Part shown: in pieces, positions 36,535-43,708 of the stretch | Layout: every line of letters begins with the position of its first letter | Position numbering within the stretch: position 1 is the stretch's first letter | DNA from: Caulobacter sp. 32-67-35 | GTDB lineage: Bacteria > Pseudomonadota > Alphaproteobacteria > Caulobacterales > Caulobacteraceae | Assembly (NCBI GenBank): GCA_002280875.1 | Contig: NCEV01000003.1 | Span: forward strand, 1 to 64,000 | Direction of reading: 5' to 3' | Length of the DNA stretch: 64,000 nt | Position numbers and translations under genes: made by a program | The notes under the pieces: model-generated | The model's input: the letters and a program-made list of their open reading frames with translations, nothing else | The model's database searches: none | What the model was told of the DNA's origin: nothing

Positions 36535-36571
36535 TGACAACGTTGTCAAATAATTCGAGCCGGGCTATACA
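36535..36571 (+). promoter_or_regulatory. sigma70-like promoter overlapped by a LacI-type palindrome
   Basis: TTGTCA (36543-36548), a 17-base spacer and TATACA (36566-36571) form a near-consensus housekeeping promoter. A perfect 14-base palindrome TGACAACGTTGTCA (36535-36548) covers the -35 box. A central CG with inverted arms is typical of LacI-family operators. It points at purB, 136 bases downstream, with a terminator in between. Confidence 0.7.
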
Positions 36572-36607
36572 GGTCGTGCCCTTCCAGGGCGTTTCCTCCC
36601 AATGACT

Positions 36608-36644
36608 CGGCCGCCTTCTCCTCCTGGAGGGCGGCCGTCTTTTT
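36608..36644 (+). terminator. terminator in the purB leader (attenuator or small RNA end)
   Basis: CGGCCGCC (36608-36615) pairs with GGCGGCCG (36630-36637); an inner CTCC/GGAG stem extends it, and TCTTTTTG follows. It lies about 65 bases after the predicted start of the promoter at 36543-36571 and 63 bases before the purB ATG. It could end a small RNA of roughly 65-70 nucleotides or attenuate purB. Confidence 0.7.
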
Positions 36645-36706
36645 GTCCGGCCCATGCCGGCCATGATGCTTGACTCAAGAGACGGTCCGGCCGAAACGCC
36701 CCGTCC

Positions 36707-37932
36707 ATGATCAGCCGCTACGCCCGCCCCGAAGCCGCCGCCATCTGGTCCAGCCAGACCAAGTACAAGATCTGGTTCGAGATCGAGGCCCACGCCGCCG
36801 ACGCATCGACGAGATCGAGCGCGTCACCAAGCATGACGTCATCGCCTTCCTGACCCACGTGTCGGAAATCGTCGGCCCCGAGGCCCGCTTCCTGCACCAG
36901 GGCATGACCAGCAGCGACGTTCTGGACACCTGCTTTGCCGTGCAGCTGTCGCGCTCCACCGATCTGCTGATCGAGGGCGTCGACCTGCTGCTGGCAGCCC
37001 TGAAGCGCCGGGCGCTTGAGCACAAGATGACCGTCTGCGTCGGTCGCAGCCACGGCATCCACGCAGAACCCATCACCTTTGGCCTCAAGCTCGCCGGCTA
37101 CTACGCCGAATTCCAGCGCGCCAAGGAGCGCCTGGCGATGGCGAAGTTCGAGATCGCCACCTGCGCGATCAGCGGCGCCGTCGGCACCTTCGCCAATGTC
37201 GATCCGCGCGTCGAGGAACACGTCGCCAAGATGATGGGCCTGACCGTCGAGCCGGTCTCGACCCAGGTCATCCCGCGCGACCGCCACGCGGCCTATTTCT
37301 GCGCCCTGGGCGTGGTCGCCTCGTCGATCGAGCGCCTGGCCACCGAGATCCGCCACCTGCAGCGCACCGAAGTCCTCGAAGCCGAGGAGCCTTTCGATGT
37401 GGGCCAGAAGGGCTCGTCGGCCATGCCGCACAAGCGCAACCCGATCCTGACCGAGAACCTGACCGGCCTGGCCCGGCTGGTCCGCTCGGCCGTGACCCCG
37501 GCGCTTGAGAACGTCGCCCTCTGGCACGAGCGCGACATCAGCCACTCGTCGGTCGAGCGCGGCATTGGCCCCGACGCCACCGTCCACCTCGATTTTGCCC
37601 TGCGCCGCATGGCCAGCGTGATCGAGCGCTTCAACATCTATCCCGAGAACATGGCCAGGAACCTCGACAAGCTGGGGGGCCTGGTGTTCTCGCAGCGGGT
37701 CATGCTGGCCCTGACGCAAGAGGGCGTCTCCAGAGAAGACGCCTACGCCGCCGTGCAGGGCAATTCGATGAAGGTGTGGCGCGGCGAGGGTCGGTTCATC
37801 GACTTCCTCAAGGCCGACCCCGTGGTCTCCAAGGCCCTGTCCGACAGCGTCCTCGAAGAGCTGTTCGACTACGGCTACCACACCAAGAATGTCGACGTGA
37901 TCTTCCGGCGCGTGTTCGGCGAGCAGGGCTGA
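36707..37932 (+). pseudogene. purB: adenylosuccinate lyase, frameshifted by an internal deletion
   Basis: From the ATG at 36707 the sequence reads MISRYARPEAAAIWSSQTKY and KIWFEIEAHAADA, the standard PurB N-terminus, then loses frame near 36800. The remainder is in another frame, from RIDEIERVTKHDVIAFLTHV through the signature SSAMPHKRNPILTENL to RRVFGEQG at 37932. Family members have about 28 residues between HAADA and ARIDE, so some 80-85 bases are missing. PurB acts twice in purine synthesis (SAICAR to AICAR, adenylosuccinate to AMP). Restart at an internal ATG such as 36904 (MTSSDVLDTCF) would lack the N-terminal domain. Loss of this gene in a free-living organism is unlikely, so an assembly error is a serious alternative. 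Confidence 0.85.
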
Positions 37933-37934
37933 GC

Positions 37935-38675
37935 ATGAGCGACGCGCCGGTCCTTCGCCTCAATCCAGCGCTGGACCCCGCAGCCTTCGCCCAGGCCTAT
38001 GCCCGCGACGGCCTGGTGAAAATTCCCGATGTGTTCGAGCCGGCGGTCGTCGACCGCCTGGCCGGCATTCTGGAGCAGACCCTCGACTGGGACGTCATCT
38101 GCTCCAATGAGGCCGGCGGCGCCGAGATCCTGGATCGCGCCCGCCGCGCCCAGTTGGGGCCCGACGCCGTGGCCGCCCGCCTCCATGCCGCCACCCTTCG
38201 CGCCCGCACCGGCTTTGCCTATGTCCATCTGGGCTATCGGATGACCGACGCCCTGGTCGAAGGCCGCGACCCCGGCCATCCGGTCCACGCCCTGACGGGC
38301 TTTCTCAATAGCCCGGCGTTCATCGCCTTTGGCGCGGCCGTCACCGGCGAGACGGGCCTCACCGGGGTCGACGCGCAGGCCACCCTGCATCGCCCGGCCG
38401 ACTTTCAGACCCTGCGCGACGGCGCCGACCCTGGTCATCGCCCAGCCGGCTACACCCTGGGCCTGACCCGCCAGTGGCGGCCCGATTGGGGCGGCCAGCT
38501 GCTGTTCCATGATAAGGCCGGAGACGTGGAACACGGCTTTGCGCCCGCCTTCAATGGGCTGACCCTGTTCAAGGCGCCGCGCAGACACTCGGTGGCGCCC
38601 GTCGCCCCCTATGCCGCCGCCCCGCGTCTGGCCGTCACCGGCTGGCTGCGGAAAGACCCGCCCCATGGCCGCTGA
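37935..38675 (+). CDS. 2-oxoglutarate/Fe(II) oxygenase-like protein, metal site incomplete
   Basis: 246 residues, start two bases after the purB stop. The C-terminal half matches the prolyl-hydroxylase-like family: ATLHRPADFQTLRDGADPGH, YTLGLTRQWRPDWGGQLLFHD, FAPAFNGLTLFKAPRRHSV and a final VTGWLRKD. In relatives the segment after the DF dipeptide carries the iron-binding HxD (as TRHDD); here it reads TLRDG, so both the His and the second Asp appear to be replaced. The distal His (RHSV) and the 2OG-binding region remain. It may be an inactive relative or use another ligand set. It overlaps the next gene by 11 bases. Confidence 0.8.
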   Translation: MSDAPVLRLNPALDPAAFAQAYARDGLVKIPDVFEPAVVDRLAGILEQTLDWDVICSNEAGGAEILDRARRAQLGPDAVAARLHAATLRARTGFAYVHLGYRMTDALVEGRDPGHPVHALTGFLNSPAFIAFGAAVTGETGLTGVDAQATLHRPADFQTLRDGADPGHRPAGYTLGLTRQWRPDWGGQLLFHDKAGDVEHGFAPAFNGLTLFKAPRRHSVAPVAPYAAAPRLAVTGWLRKDPPHGR

Positions 38676-39183
38676 GCGCAAACGCAGCTTTCCGCCGGTC
38701 GTCGACCCGCACACCCGCGTCCTGATCCTGGGCAGCCTGCCCGGTGAGGCCTCGCTGGCCGCGATCCAGTATTACGCCCACCCCCGCAACGCCTTCTGGC
38801 GATTGCTGGAGACGGTGCTGGACGCACCGCTGGTCGCCCTGCCCTACGCCGATCGCCTGACGACGCTGCGACAGCGCGGGATCGGCCTGTGGGATGTGGT
38901 GGAGCAGGCCGAGCGGCGCGGCAGCCTGGACGCCGCGATCCTCAATCCCCGCACCAATGACCTGCTGGCCCTGGTCGAGACCTTGCCCGCCCTGCGCGCC
39001 GTGGCCTTCAACGGCGGCACGTCGGCCAAGCTGGGCTCGCGCCTGCTGGCGCCCGTGGCGGACCGCATTGAATTCGTCGCCTTACCGTCCTCCAGCCCCG
39101 CTCATGCGTCGCGGAGCTTTGCGGAGAAAGCGACGGCGTGGGCTGTAATGAAGAACTGGCTTTTGCCTACCAGAGGCGGCTGA
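38665..39183 (+). CDS. DNA-deoxyinosine (hypoxanthine) glycosylase, uracil-DNA-glycosylase superfamily
   Basis: 172 residues. RVLILGSLPGEASLAAIQYYAHPRNAFW is the N-terminal active-site loop of the hypoxanthine-DNA glycosylase branch (motif GSxPGxxSxxxxQYYAHPxNxFW). The later ILNPRTNDL, AVAFNGGTSAKL and LPSSSPAHA are the other conserved blocks; SSPAH corresponds to motif 2 of UDG-type enzymes. It removes deaminated adenine (hypoxanthine) from DNA. The start at 38665 overlaps the oxygenase-like gene by 11 bases, showing coupling. It follows purB, an interesting purine-themed order, though this may be chance. Confidence 0.9.
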   Translation: MAAERKRSFPPVVDPHTRVLILGSLPGEASLAAIQYYAHPRNAFWRLLETVLDAPLVALPYADRLTTLRQRGIGLWDVVEQAERRGSLDAAILNPRTNDLLALVETLPALRAVAFNGGTSAKLGSRLLAPVADRIEFVALPSSSPAHASRSFAEKATAWAVMKNWLLPTRGG

Positions 39184-39553
39184 TGCCCGCGCCGTCGAAG
39201 ACTGTCTCGTTCGACACCAAGGTGATCCCTTCGACCAGCGCCTGAGCGATCAGCAAACGATCAAACGGATCCTTATGGGCTATGGGAAGTGAACCAGCGA
39301 CACGGGCGTGCGTCAGGCTGATCGACAAAGGCAGAAAGCCCGCCGCCGCCGTTTCAGCCTCAAAGGCCAAGGCCAAGGGCTTCGCGCTAGGCAGCTTGCC
39401 CAGCCGAAACTTCATCGCGATCTCCATAGCGGAAACCGCGCTGACCAGAACTTCGTGATCGCCAGAGTCGATGGCTTGAGCGGCGCCACGACTCAGGCGC
39501 TCGTTTTTTTCACCCCACCAAATCAAGACGTGTGTGTCGAGTAAGAGCCTCAA
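39167..39553 (-). CDS. PIN-domain toxin (VapC-like)
   Basis: 128 residues starting at TTG (39553), whose codon overlaps the antitoxin stop (TTGA). PIN-domain acid residues are visible in LLLDTHVLIWW (Asp near residue 6), VSAVSAMEIAMKFRLGKL (Glu) and AHKDPFDRLLIAQAL (two Asp). Such toxins are Mg2+-dependent RNases that cut tRNA or rRNA. It is paired with the Phd-type antitoxin gene upstream. Its 3' end overlaps the convergent glycosylase gene by 17 bases. Confidence 0.9.
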   Translation of the reverse strand: MRLLLDTHVLIWWGEKNERLSRGAAQAIDSGDHEVLVSAVSAMEIAMKFRLGKLPSAKPLALAFEAETAAAGFLPLSISLTHARVAGSLPIAHKDPFDRLLIAQALVEGITLVSNETVFDGAGISRLW

Positions 39554-39798
39554 TCACCTTCACCGTTCCAGAGCGCCAACTCATCCTCTGGTAGCGGATC
39601 AAAGAAACTCTCGTCAAACCCGATGCGCCCCTTCCACATGCCAGCATACCGCTTCGGCTTCACTGGCTCGGCCGGTGTCGGGACCAACTTGGCCACCGGC
39701 GTCTTCCCGCGCGCGATGACGACCTCGCCGCCGGCTTCGACCTCGGCCAGCAGGCGTGAGAGATTGGTCTTGGCGTAGTGGATGGTGACGACGGTCAT
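39550..39798 (-). CDS. Phd/YefM family antitoxin
   Basis: 82 residues. The N-terminal DNA-binding region TVVTIHYAKTNLSRLLAEVEAGGEVVIARGKTPVAKLVP is the Phd/YefM signature. The acidic C-terminus (DESFFDPLPEDELALWNGEGD) is the toxin-wrapping tail. Its stop overlaps the toxin start. A two-fold palindromic operator lies 12 bases upstream (39810-39830), consistent with autorepression. Confidence 0.9.
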   Translation of the reverse strand: MTVVTIHYAKTNLSRLLAEVEAGGEVVIARGKTPVAKLVPTPAEPVKPKRYAGMWKGRIGFDESFFDPLPEDELALWNGEGD

Positions 39799-39809
39799 GG
39801 GCGCCTCGC

Positions 39810-39830
39810 TTAGCTAAGTAGATTAGCTAA
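39810..39830 (-). promoter_or_regulatory. double palindromic operator of the toxin-antitoxin pair
   Basis: TTAGCTAA (39810-39817), five bases GTAGA, then a second TTAGCTAA (39823-39830). Each 8-mer is itself a palindrome, so the site can bind two antitoxin dimers. It lies immediately upstream of the antitoxin start, in an AT-rich patch that could hold its promoter. Confidence 0.75.
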
Positions 39831-39893
39831 TTTTCGGCAAAAATCAATCCGGCGACGGGGACGCTCATCAGCATCCCCGCCTCGCACGACCGC

Positions 39894-41051
39894 CTAGACG
39901 AAGTTCTCCAGACCGATCTCGTTCAGCGACGTTCCAGCCAGCACGACCGCGATATCGGCGCCGTCCGACCGGTCGCCGTTGGTATCGGCGAACACGATGA
40001 CATCCGCCCCGACCTGGGCCGCCACATAGGCCGCGCCAGGGCCGGAAATGTGCTGGTTGGCGATGGCCAGGGCCTGAGCATAGCTGTCGGCTGCGAATTC
40101 CGAATAGGACATCGGCAGGATCGAATAGATGCTGACCTGCGGGAAGTTGAACTGGTCGCCGGCCTCCCAGTCGAGGATCACGTCATCCTGCCCCTCGGTC
40201 GGGCCGGTCTTGGTCACGAACTCGAACCGGTCGCTGCCCTCGCCGCCCGACAGGATGTCCTTGCCGAGGCCCGCCGCAACGATGGTGTCGTTCCCGGCCT
40301 GGCCGTCGACGATCGCGCCGCCGCACAGCTCGATGACGATCAGGTCGTCACCGTCGCCGCCCAGCACCCGATCCGCGCCGCCGCCGGTCTGGATGACGTC
40401 CTTTCCGGCGCCGCCCAGCAGCGTGTCGGCGCCCTCGCCGCCGTGCAGTTCGTCTTCGCCCAGGTCGCCGCTGAGATAGTCGTCGCCGTTGCGGCCCGCG
40501 ATGAAGTCGTCGCCCTGGCCGCCGAGCAGGGTGTCGTTTCCGCCCCCGCCGATCACCTCATCATGACCCAGATTGCCGTGCGCGAAGGAGCCGGCGGTCT
40601 CGGCGCCATTGCCGGCGATGATCAGATCGTCGCCCTGGCCGCCATAGACGGTATTGGCCCCAAACCCGCCGGTCAGGCTGTCATTGCCGCTGTTGCCCTG
40701 CAGGAAGTCAGCGCCACGCTCGCCGTCGAGGCTGTCGGCGCCGGCGCCGCCATAGAGCCCGTCACTGGCGTCCGTGCCGGTGACCTGATCGTTTTGGGAT
40801 CCGCCAATGAACAGCCTGGAGCCGTCAGGCAAGATCGCGCCGCCGTTCTGAGTCAGGGTCGAAAGCTCCGAGCCGAAGGCGACCGTGCGACCGCCCACTG
40901 TCACATCGATCCGGGGCGGCAGGGGAAGGTCCAGCGGGCTGTAGCGCACTCCGACTGCGCTGGCCGGGCCCGTCGCGAAGATCAGGGTGTCGGCGGCGGT
41001 AATGGCCAGGGCGTCGGCGGATCCGATGGTCTCGAAGTGATAGGTCGTCAC
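39894..41051 (-). CDS. RTX-type calcium-binding repeat protein
   Basis: 385 residues without a Sec signal. From about residue 95 to 265 it contains many GGxGxDxLx nonapeptides (GGAGADSLDG, GNSGNDSLTG, GGQGDDLIIA, GGGGNDTLLG, GGEGADTLLG, GGDGDDLIVI, GGEGSDRFEF), which form a calcium beta-roll. The C-terminal 100 residues (ILDWEAGDQFNFPQVS..., DTNGDRSDGADIAVVLAGTSLNEIGLENFV) resemble type I secretion targeting ends, so it is probably secreted by an ABC/MFP/TolC system encoded elsewhere. The N-terminal 90 residues have no recognised domain. Upstream DNA (41100-41155) is unusually AT-rich, suggesting a strong promoter region. Role unknown: adhesin, surface layer or enzyme scaffold. Confidence 0.88.
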   Translation of the reverse strand: MTTYHFETIGSADALAITAADTLIFATGPASAVGVRYSPLDLPLPPRIDVTVGGRTVAFGSELSTLTQNGGAILPDGSRLFIGGSQNDQVTGTDASDGLYGGAGADSLDGERGADFLQGNSGNDSLTGGFGANTVYGGQGDDLIIAGNGAETAGSFAHGNLGHDEVIGGGGNDTLLGGQGDDFIAGRNGDDYLSGDLGEDELHGGEGADTLLGGAGKDVIQTGGGADRVLGGDGDDLIVIELCGGAIVDGQAGNDTIVAAGLGKDILSGGEGSDRFEFVTKTGPTEGQDDVILDWEAGDQFNFPQVSIYSILPMSYSEFAADSYAQALAIANQHISGPGAAYVAAQVGADVIVFADTNGDRSDGADIAVVLAGTSLNEIGLENFV

Positions 41052-41172
41052 GGAATAATCTCGCTAGTGGAGGGTCCCTCTAGGCCAAAGCTCAGCCATA
41101 ACGACGTTCGTCGATCCTGTTGCGTTAAAACGCAACTAAATAAAATGCAATGTTTCCACCCCGGGTGAGGGC

Positions 41173-41207
41173 CAAAAGAAAAGGGCCGCCCCGAAAGGGC
41201 GGCCCTT
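41173..41207 (-). terminator. rho-independent terminator of the DUF1476 gene
   Basis: AAGGGCCGCCC and GGGCGGCCCTT around CGAAA (41181-41207) form an 11-pair stem. On the minus strand it is followed by TTCTTTTGGC. It lies about 25 bases downstream of the DUF1476 stop. Confidence 0.85.
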
Positions 41208-41233
41208 GTTCGTTCAGCCCTGGCCTGACGCGG

Positions 41234-41551
41234 TTAGACGCCGGTCTTGAGCTGCTCGCGAGCCTGGGCCAGCAGTTCGTCCATCTTCATGCGAACCTCG
41301 CCCTCGGACACCGAGACGCCCGAACCCTTGAGGTCGCCAAAGACCTTGCGCAGAACGTCTTCGTCGCCCGGCTGCTCAAAATCGGACTTCACGACGGCGC
41401 GAGCATACTCCTCCACCGTGGCCAGACCCATCAGGCCTGCAGCCCATTCGCCCAGCAGGCGGTTGCGGCGCGCGGCCGCCTTGAACTCAAGGTCCTGGTC
41501 CAGAACAAACTTGCGCTCGAAACCCTGTTCGCGATCGTCGAAGGTGGTCAT
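41234..41551 (-). CDS. DUF1476 protein, zeta-type inhibitor of F1Fo-ATP synthase
   Basis: 105 residues. MTTFDDREQGFERKFVLDQDLEFKAAARRNRLLGEWAA is the typical start of DUF1476, the alphaproteobacterial zeta subunit that inhibits F1-ATPase hydrolysis. It is all-alpha; the N-terminal segment inserts into F1. The rest (VEEYARAVVKSDFEQPGDEDVLRKVFGDL) also fits the family. Monocistronic with its own terminator and divergent from purC. Role known from Paracoccus; assignment here by similarity. Confidence 0.9.
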   Translation of the reverse strand: MTTFDDREQGFERKFVLDQDLEFKAAARRNRLLGEWAAGLMGLATVEEYARAVVKSDFEQPGDEDVLRKVFGDLKGSGVSVSEGEVRMKMDELLAQAREQLKTGV

Positions 41552-41645
41552 GAAGGCCCCAATAGCATGTAAGTCGGCTGCATATCCCGTGACGGGCTGG
41601 CCCGCAATCGGAGGATATGCCGCAGGGATGCGTTTAGGCGCGCCA

Positions 41646-41693
41646 ACCTGAACGGTTCCTGACCCCGCGTTGCGCCAGCCCCCCCGTTCAGGT
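41646..41693. promoter_or_regulatory. inverted repeat in the DUF1476/purC divergent region
   Basis: ACCTGAACGG (41646-41655) and CCGTTCAGGT (41684-41693) are perfect 10-base arms separated by 28 bases. It lies midway between the divergent genes and may be an operator pair or a leader hairpin of purC. Confidence 0.45.
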
Positions 41694-41738
41694 AGGTTCC
41701 GAGCGACATTTTCAGTAAGCGGCCTTGAGTCGAACGCC

Positions 41739-41768
41739 GCGCGCAGCTATCCGGCCGCGCGCGCTTTT
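41739..41768 (+). terminator. terminator-like hairpin in the purC leader
   Basis: GCGCGC (41739-41744) and GCGCGC (41759-41764) can pair, followed directly by TTTTCGTTTC. It lies about 50 bases before the purC start. As in the purB leader, a terminator-like element precedes a purine gene, compatible with attenuation. Confidence 0.4.
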
Positions 41769-41819
41769 CGTTTCTTCGACAAGACGCGGTTTGCATCCAG
41801 AAGGGCCTCGACGAGAGCC

Positions 41820-42578
41820 ATGACCACCCGCCGCAAGAAGATCTACGAAGGCAAGGCCAAGATCCTGTACGAGGGCCCTGAACCGGGCACCCTGATCCAG
41901 TACTTCAAGGACGACGCCACCGCGTTCAACGGCGAGAAGAAGGCCCAGCTGGAAGGCAAGGGCGTGATCAACAACCGCATCAGCGAGTACATCATGACTC
42001 GCCTGAACGGGATCGGCGTGCAGAACCACTTCATCCGCCGCCTGAACCTGCGCGAGCAACTGATCAAGGAAGTCGAGATCATCCCGCTCGAAGTGGTGGT
42101 GCGCAACATCGCCGCCGGTTCGATCGCCACGCGCCTGGGCCTGACCGAGGGTCAGCCCCTGCCCCGCTCGATCATCGAATTCTACTACAAGGAAGACAAG
42201 CTCAACGACCCGATGGTGTCGGAAGAGCACATCACCGCCTTCAACTGGGCCGCCACCCAGGAGATTGACGACATGATGGCCATGGCCCTGCGGGTGAACG
42301 ACTATCTGTCGGGCCTGTTCAGCGGCGTCGGCATCACGCTGGTGGACTTCAAGATCGAGTTTGGCCGCATCTATGAAGGCGACTTCAGCCGCGTGATCCT
42401 GGCCGACGAGATCAGCCCCGACAGCTGTCGCCTGTGGGACTCGATCACCAACGAAAAGATGGACAAGGACCGCTTCCGTCGCGACCTGGGCAATGTCATC
42501 GAAAGCTATACCGAGGTGGCCCGCCGCCTGGGTATCATGAAGGAAATGCCCACCGTCATTCAGGGCGGCATGCACTAA
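41820..42578 (+). CDS. purC: phosphoribosylaminoimidazole-succinocarboxamide (SAICAR) synthase
   Basis: 252 residues. It starts [38 protein letters not shown], the PurC signature. [17 protein letters not shown] and [33 protein letters not shown] are the other signature blocks. It converts CAIR and aspartate to SAICAR with ATP. The start at 41820 is preferred; an upstream in-frame extension lacks family resemblance. It is followed by a repeat and then purS in the same direction. Confidence 0.97.
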   Translation: MTTRRKKIYEGKAKILYEGPEPGTLIQYFKDDATAFNGEKKAQLEGKGVINNRISEYIMTRLNGIGVQNHFIRRLNLREQLIKEVEIIPLEVVVRNIAAGSIATRLGLTEGQPLPRSIIEFYYKEDKLNDPMVSEEHITAFNWAATQEIDDMMAMALRVNDYLSGLFSGVGITLVDFKIEFGRIYEGDFSRVILADEISPDSCRLWDSITNEKMDKDRFRRDLGNVIESYTEVARRLGIMKEMPTVIQGGMH

Positions 42579-42583
42579 GAACA

Positions 42584-42724
42584 CACCTTCTCCCATAGGG
42601 AGAAGGAGGGGCCCACGCCTTTGGCGTGGGAGGATGAGGGGTTAAACCCCGTCCGGTTGGCCCCGTAACCCCTCACCCTCCCATGCTGCGCATGGGCCCC
42701 TCCCTCTCCCTATGGGAGAGGGTG
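42584..42724. repeat. long palindromic intergenic repeat
   Basis: CACCTTCTCCCATAGGGAGA at the left is answered by TCCCTATGGGAGAGGGTG at the right; inner arms GGATGAGGGGTTA / TAACCCCTCACCCTCCC also pair. The whole can fold as one hairpin about 140 bases long. The TTCTCCC...GGGAGAAGG and GGATGAGGGG words recur in the element at 63528-63648, so they are one family. It sits between purC and purS. Confidence 0.75.
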
Positions 42725-42742
42725 AAAAAGGTTTGAAGCGCT

Positions 42743-42982
42743 ATGAAAGCCAAGGTCCAAGTGTTCCTCAAGCCCGGCGTTCTCGACGTTCAGGGCAAGG
42801 CCGTCGAAGCCGCCCTGCATGGGCTGGGCTGGACAGATGTGCAGAACGTTCGCGTCGGCCGCACCATCGAGTTCGACGTCGCTGACGGTGACGCCGACAA
42901 GGCCCAGGCCGAGGTCAAGGCCATGTGCGACAAGCTGCTGGCCAACACCGTGATCGAGAGCTACGCGATCACCCTCGACTAA
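42743..42982 (+). CDS. purS: phosphoribosylformylglycinamidine synthase subunit PurS
   Basis: 79 residues, full family length. MKAKVQVFLKPGVLDVQGKAVEAALHGLGW and the C-terminal MCDKLLANTVIESYAITLD are diagnostic. PurS bridges PurL and PurQ in the three-subunit FGAM synthase. It precedes purQ (45218) and purL (49461) in the same direction, separated by unrelated genes. Confidence 0.96.
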   Translation: MKAKVQVFLKPGVLDVQGKAVEAALHGLGWTDVQNVRVGRTIEFDVADGDADKAQAEVKAMCDKLLANTVIESYAITLD

Positions 42983-42997
42983 GCGTCTTTCGGCGTT

Positions 42998-43624
42998 TCA
43001 GGCGCTGAAGCTCACGCGCAGGGTCATCAGGCTGGTTTCCCGGATCGGTTCAAGATCGAGACCGGGATCCACCAGCATCTGGGTGCTGAGCCCCAGCAGC
43101 AGGGCCCCGACCATCAGGGCGGCCGCATCGGCGTTGAGCCCCTGGCGGATCACGCCCTCGGCCTGCCCTCTCAGGAACATGGCCTCCAGGCGGGTCTCCA
43201 CCTCCTTGTGCGCGGCGGCGAACGGACCGCGCAGGTCCGAGACCTCGGCCACGGCCCCGGCCATCAGCACGAAATAGGCGCGCATCTCGCCGTCATCGGC
43301 CAGGTTGCGCAGATAGATGTCAACGAAGCCCAGGATCGCGTCCAGCCCGTCGAGCGTGTCCAGCTGGCCGGCCTCCAGCAGCTGTTGCAGCCGCGACTGC
43401 AGACGCGCGATCAGCGCCTCGATCAGCCCCTGCTTGGACCCGAACTTCTGGGTCGCCAGCCCCCGGCTGTAGCCCGCCCGCGCGCCGATGTTCTCGAAGG
43501 TGGCGGCCGCCATGCCGCGCTCAACGATCAGCTCGGCCGCCGCTCGCAACAGTTCGCTCTCTGACTGCTGACGCCGGTCGGACTGGCTGCGGCGAACGGG
43601 TGGAACCTTAAGGGTCGATGTCAT
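42998..43624 (-). CDS. TetR family transcriptional regulator
   Basis: 208 residues from the ATG at 43624. The N-terminal helix-turn-helix is SELLRAAAELIVERGMAAATFENIGARAGYSRGLATQKFGSKQGLIEAL. The C-terminal ligand domain is all-alpha (LLLGLSTQMLVDPGLDLEPIRE). It is divergent from the P450-rubredoxin genes with 84 bases between starts, and a TTGTTGAACAA palindrome lies in that gap, so it probably represses both directions and responds to a P450 substrate. Upstream in-frame codons (to 43660) would cover the operator and are disfavoured. Confidence 0.9.
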   Translation of the reverse strand: MTSTLKVPPVRRSQSDRRQQSESELLRAAAELIVERGMAAATFENIGARAGYSRGLATQKFGSKQGLIEALIARLQSRLQQLLEAGQLDTLDGLDAILGFVDIYLRNLADDGEMRAYFVLMAGAVAEVSDLRGPFAAAHKEVETRLEAMFLRGQAEGVIRQGLNADAAALMVGALLLGLSTQMLVDPGLDLEPIRETSLMTLRVSFSA

Positions 43625-43642
43625 CTTGCGGAGGCTACTTAT

Positions 43643-43653
43643 TTGTTGAACAA
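43643..43653. promoter_or_regulatory. candidate TetR operator
   Basis: TTGTT-G-AACAA is a perfect odd palindrome in the 84-base gap between the TetR gene and the P450 gene. Flanking TTTG/CAAA extends it loosely. Position and symmetry suit a TetR dimer. Confidence 0.6.
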
Positions 43654-43708
43654 CTAGCAAATATCAAAGGCCGCCGCAGAGCCGCCCGGAAGCGCCAGGA
43701 GCCCGTGC

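Noticed and set aside
39894..41051. RTX repeat protein as part of a toxin or type I secretion operon
   Set aside because: No secretion ABC transporter, membrane-fusion protein or acyltransferase gene is adjacent, so only the calcium-repeat assignment is supported.
41041..41065. GGAATAATC near 41051 as another ECF promoter
   Set aside because: It points away from the only nearby start, has no GCGTCT box at the right distance, and no plus-strand gene follows.
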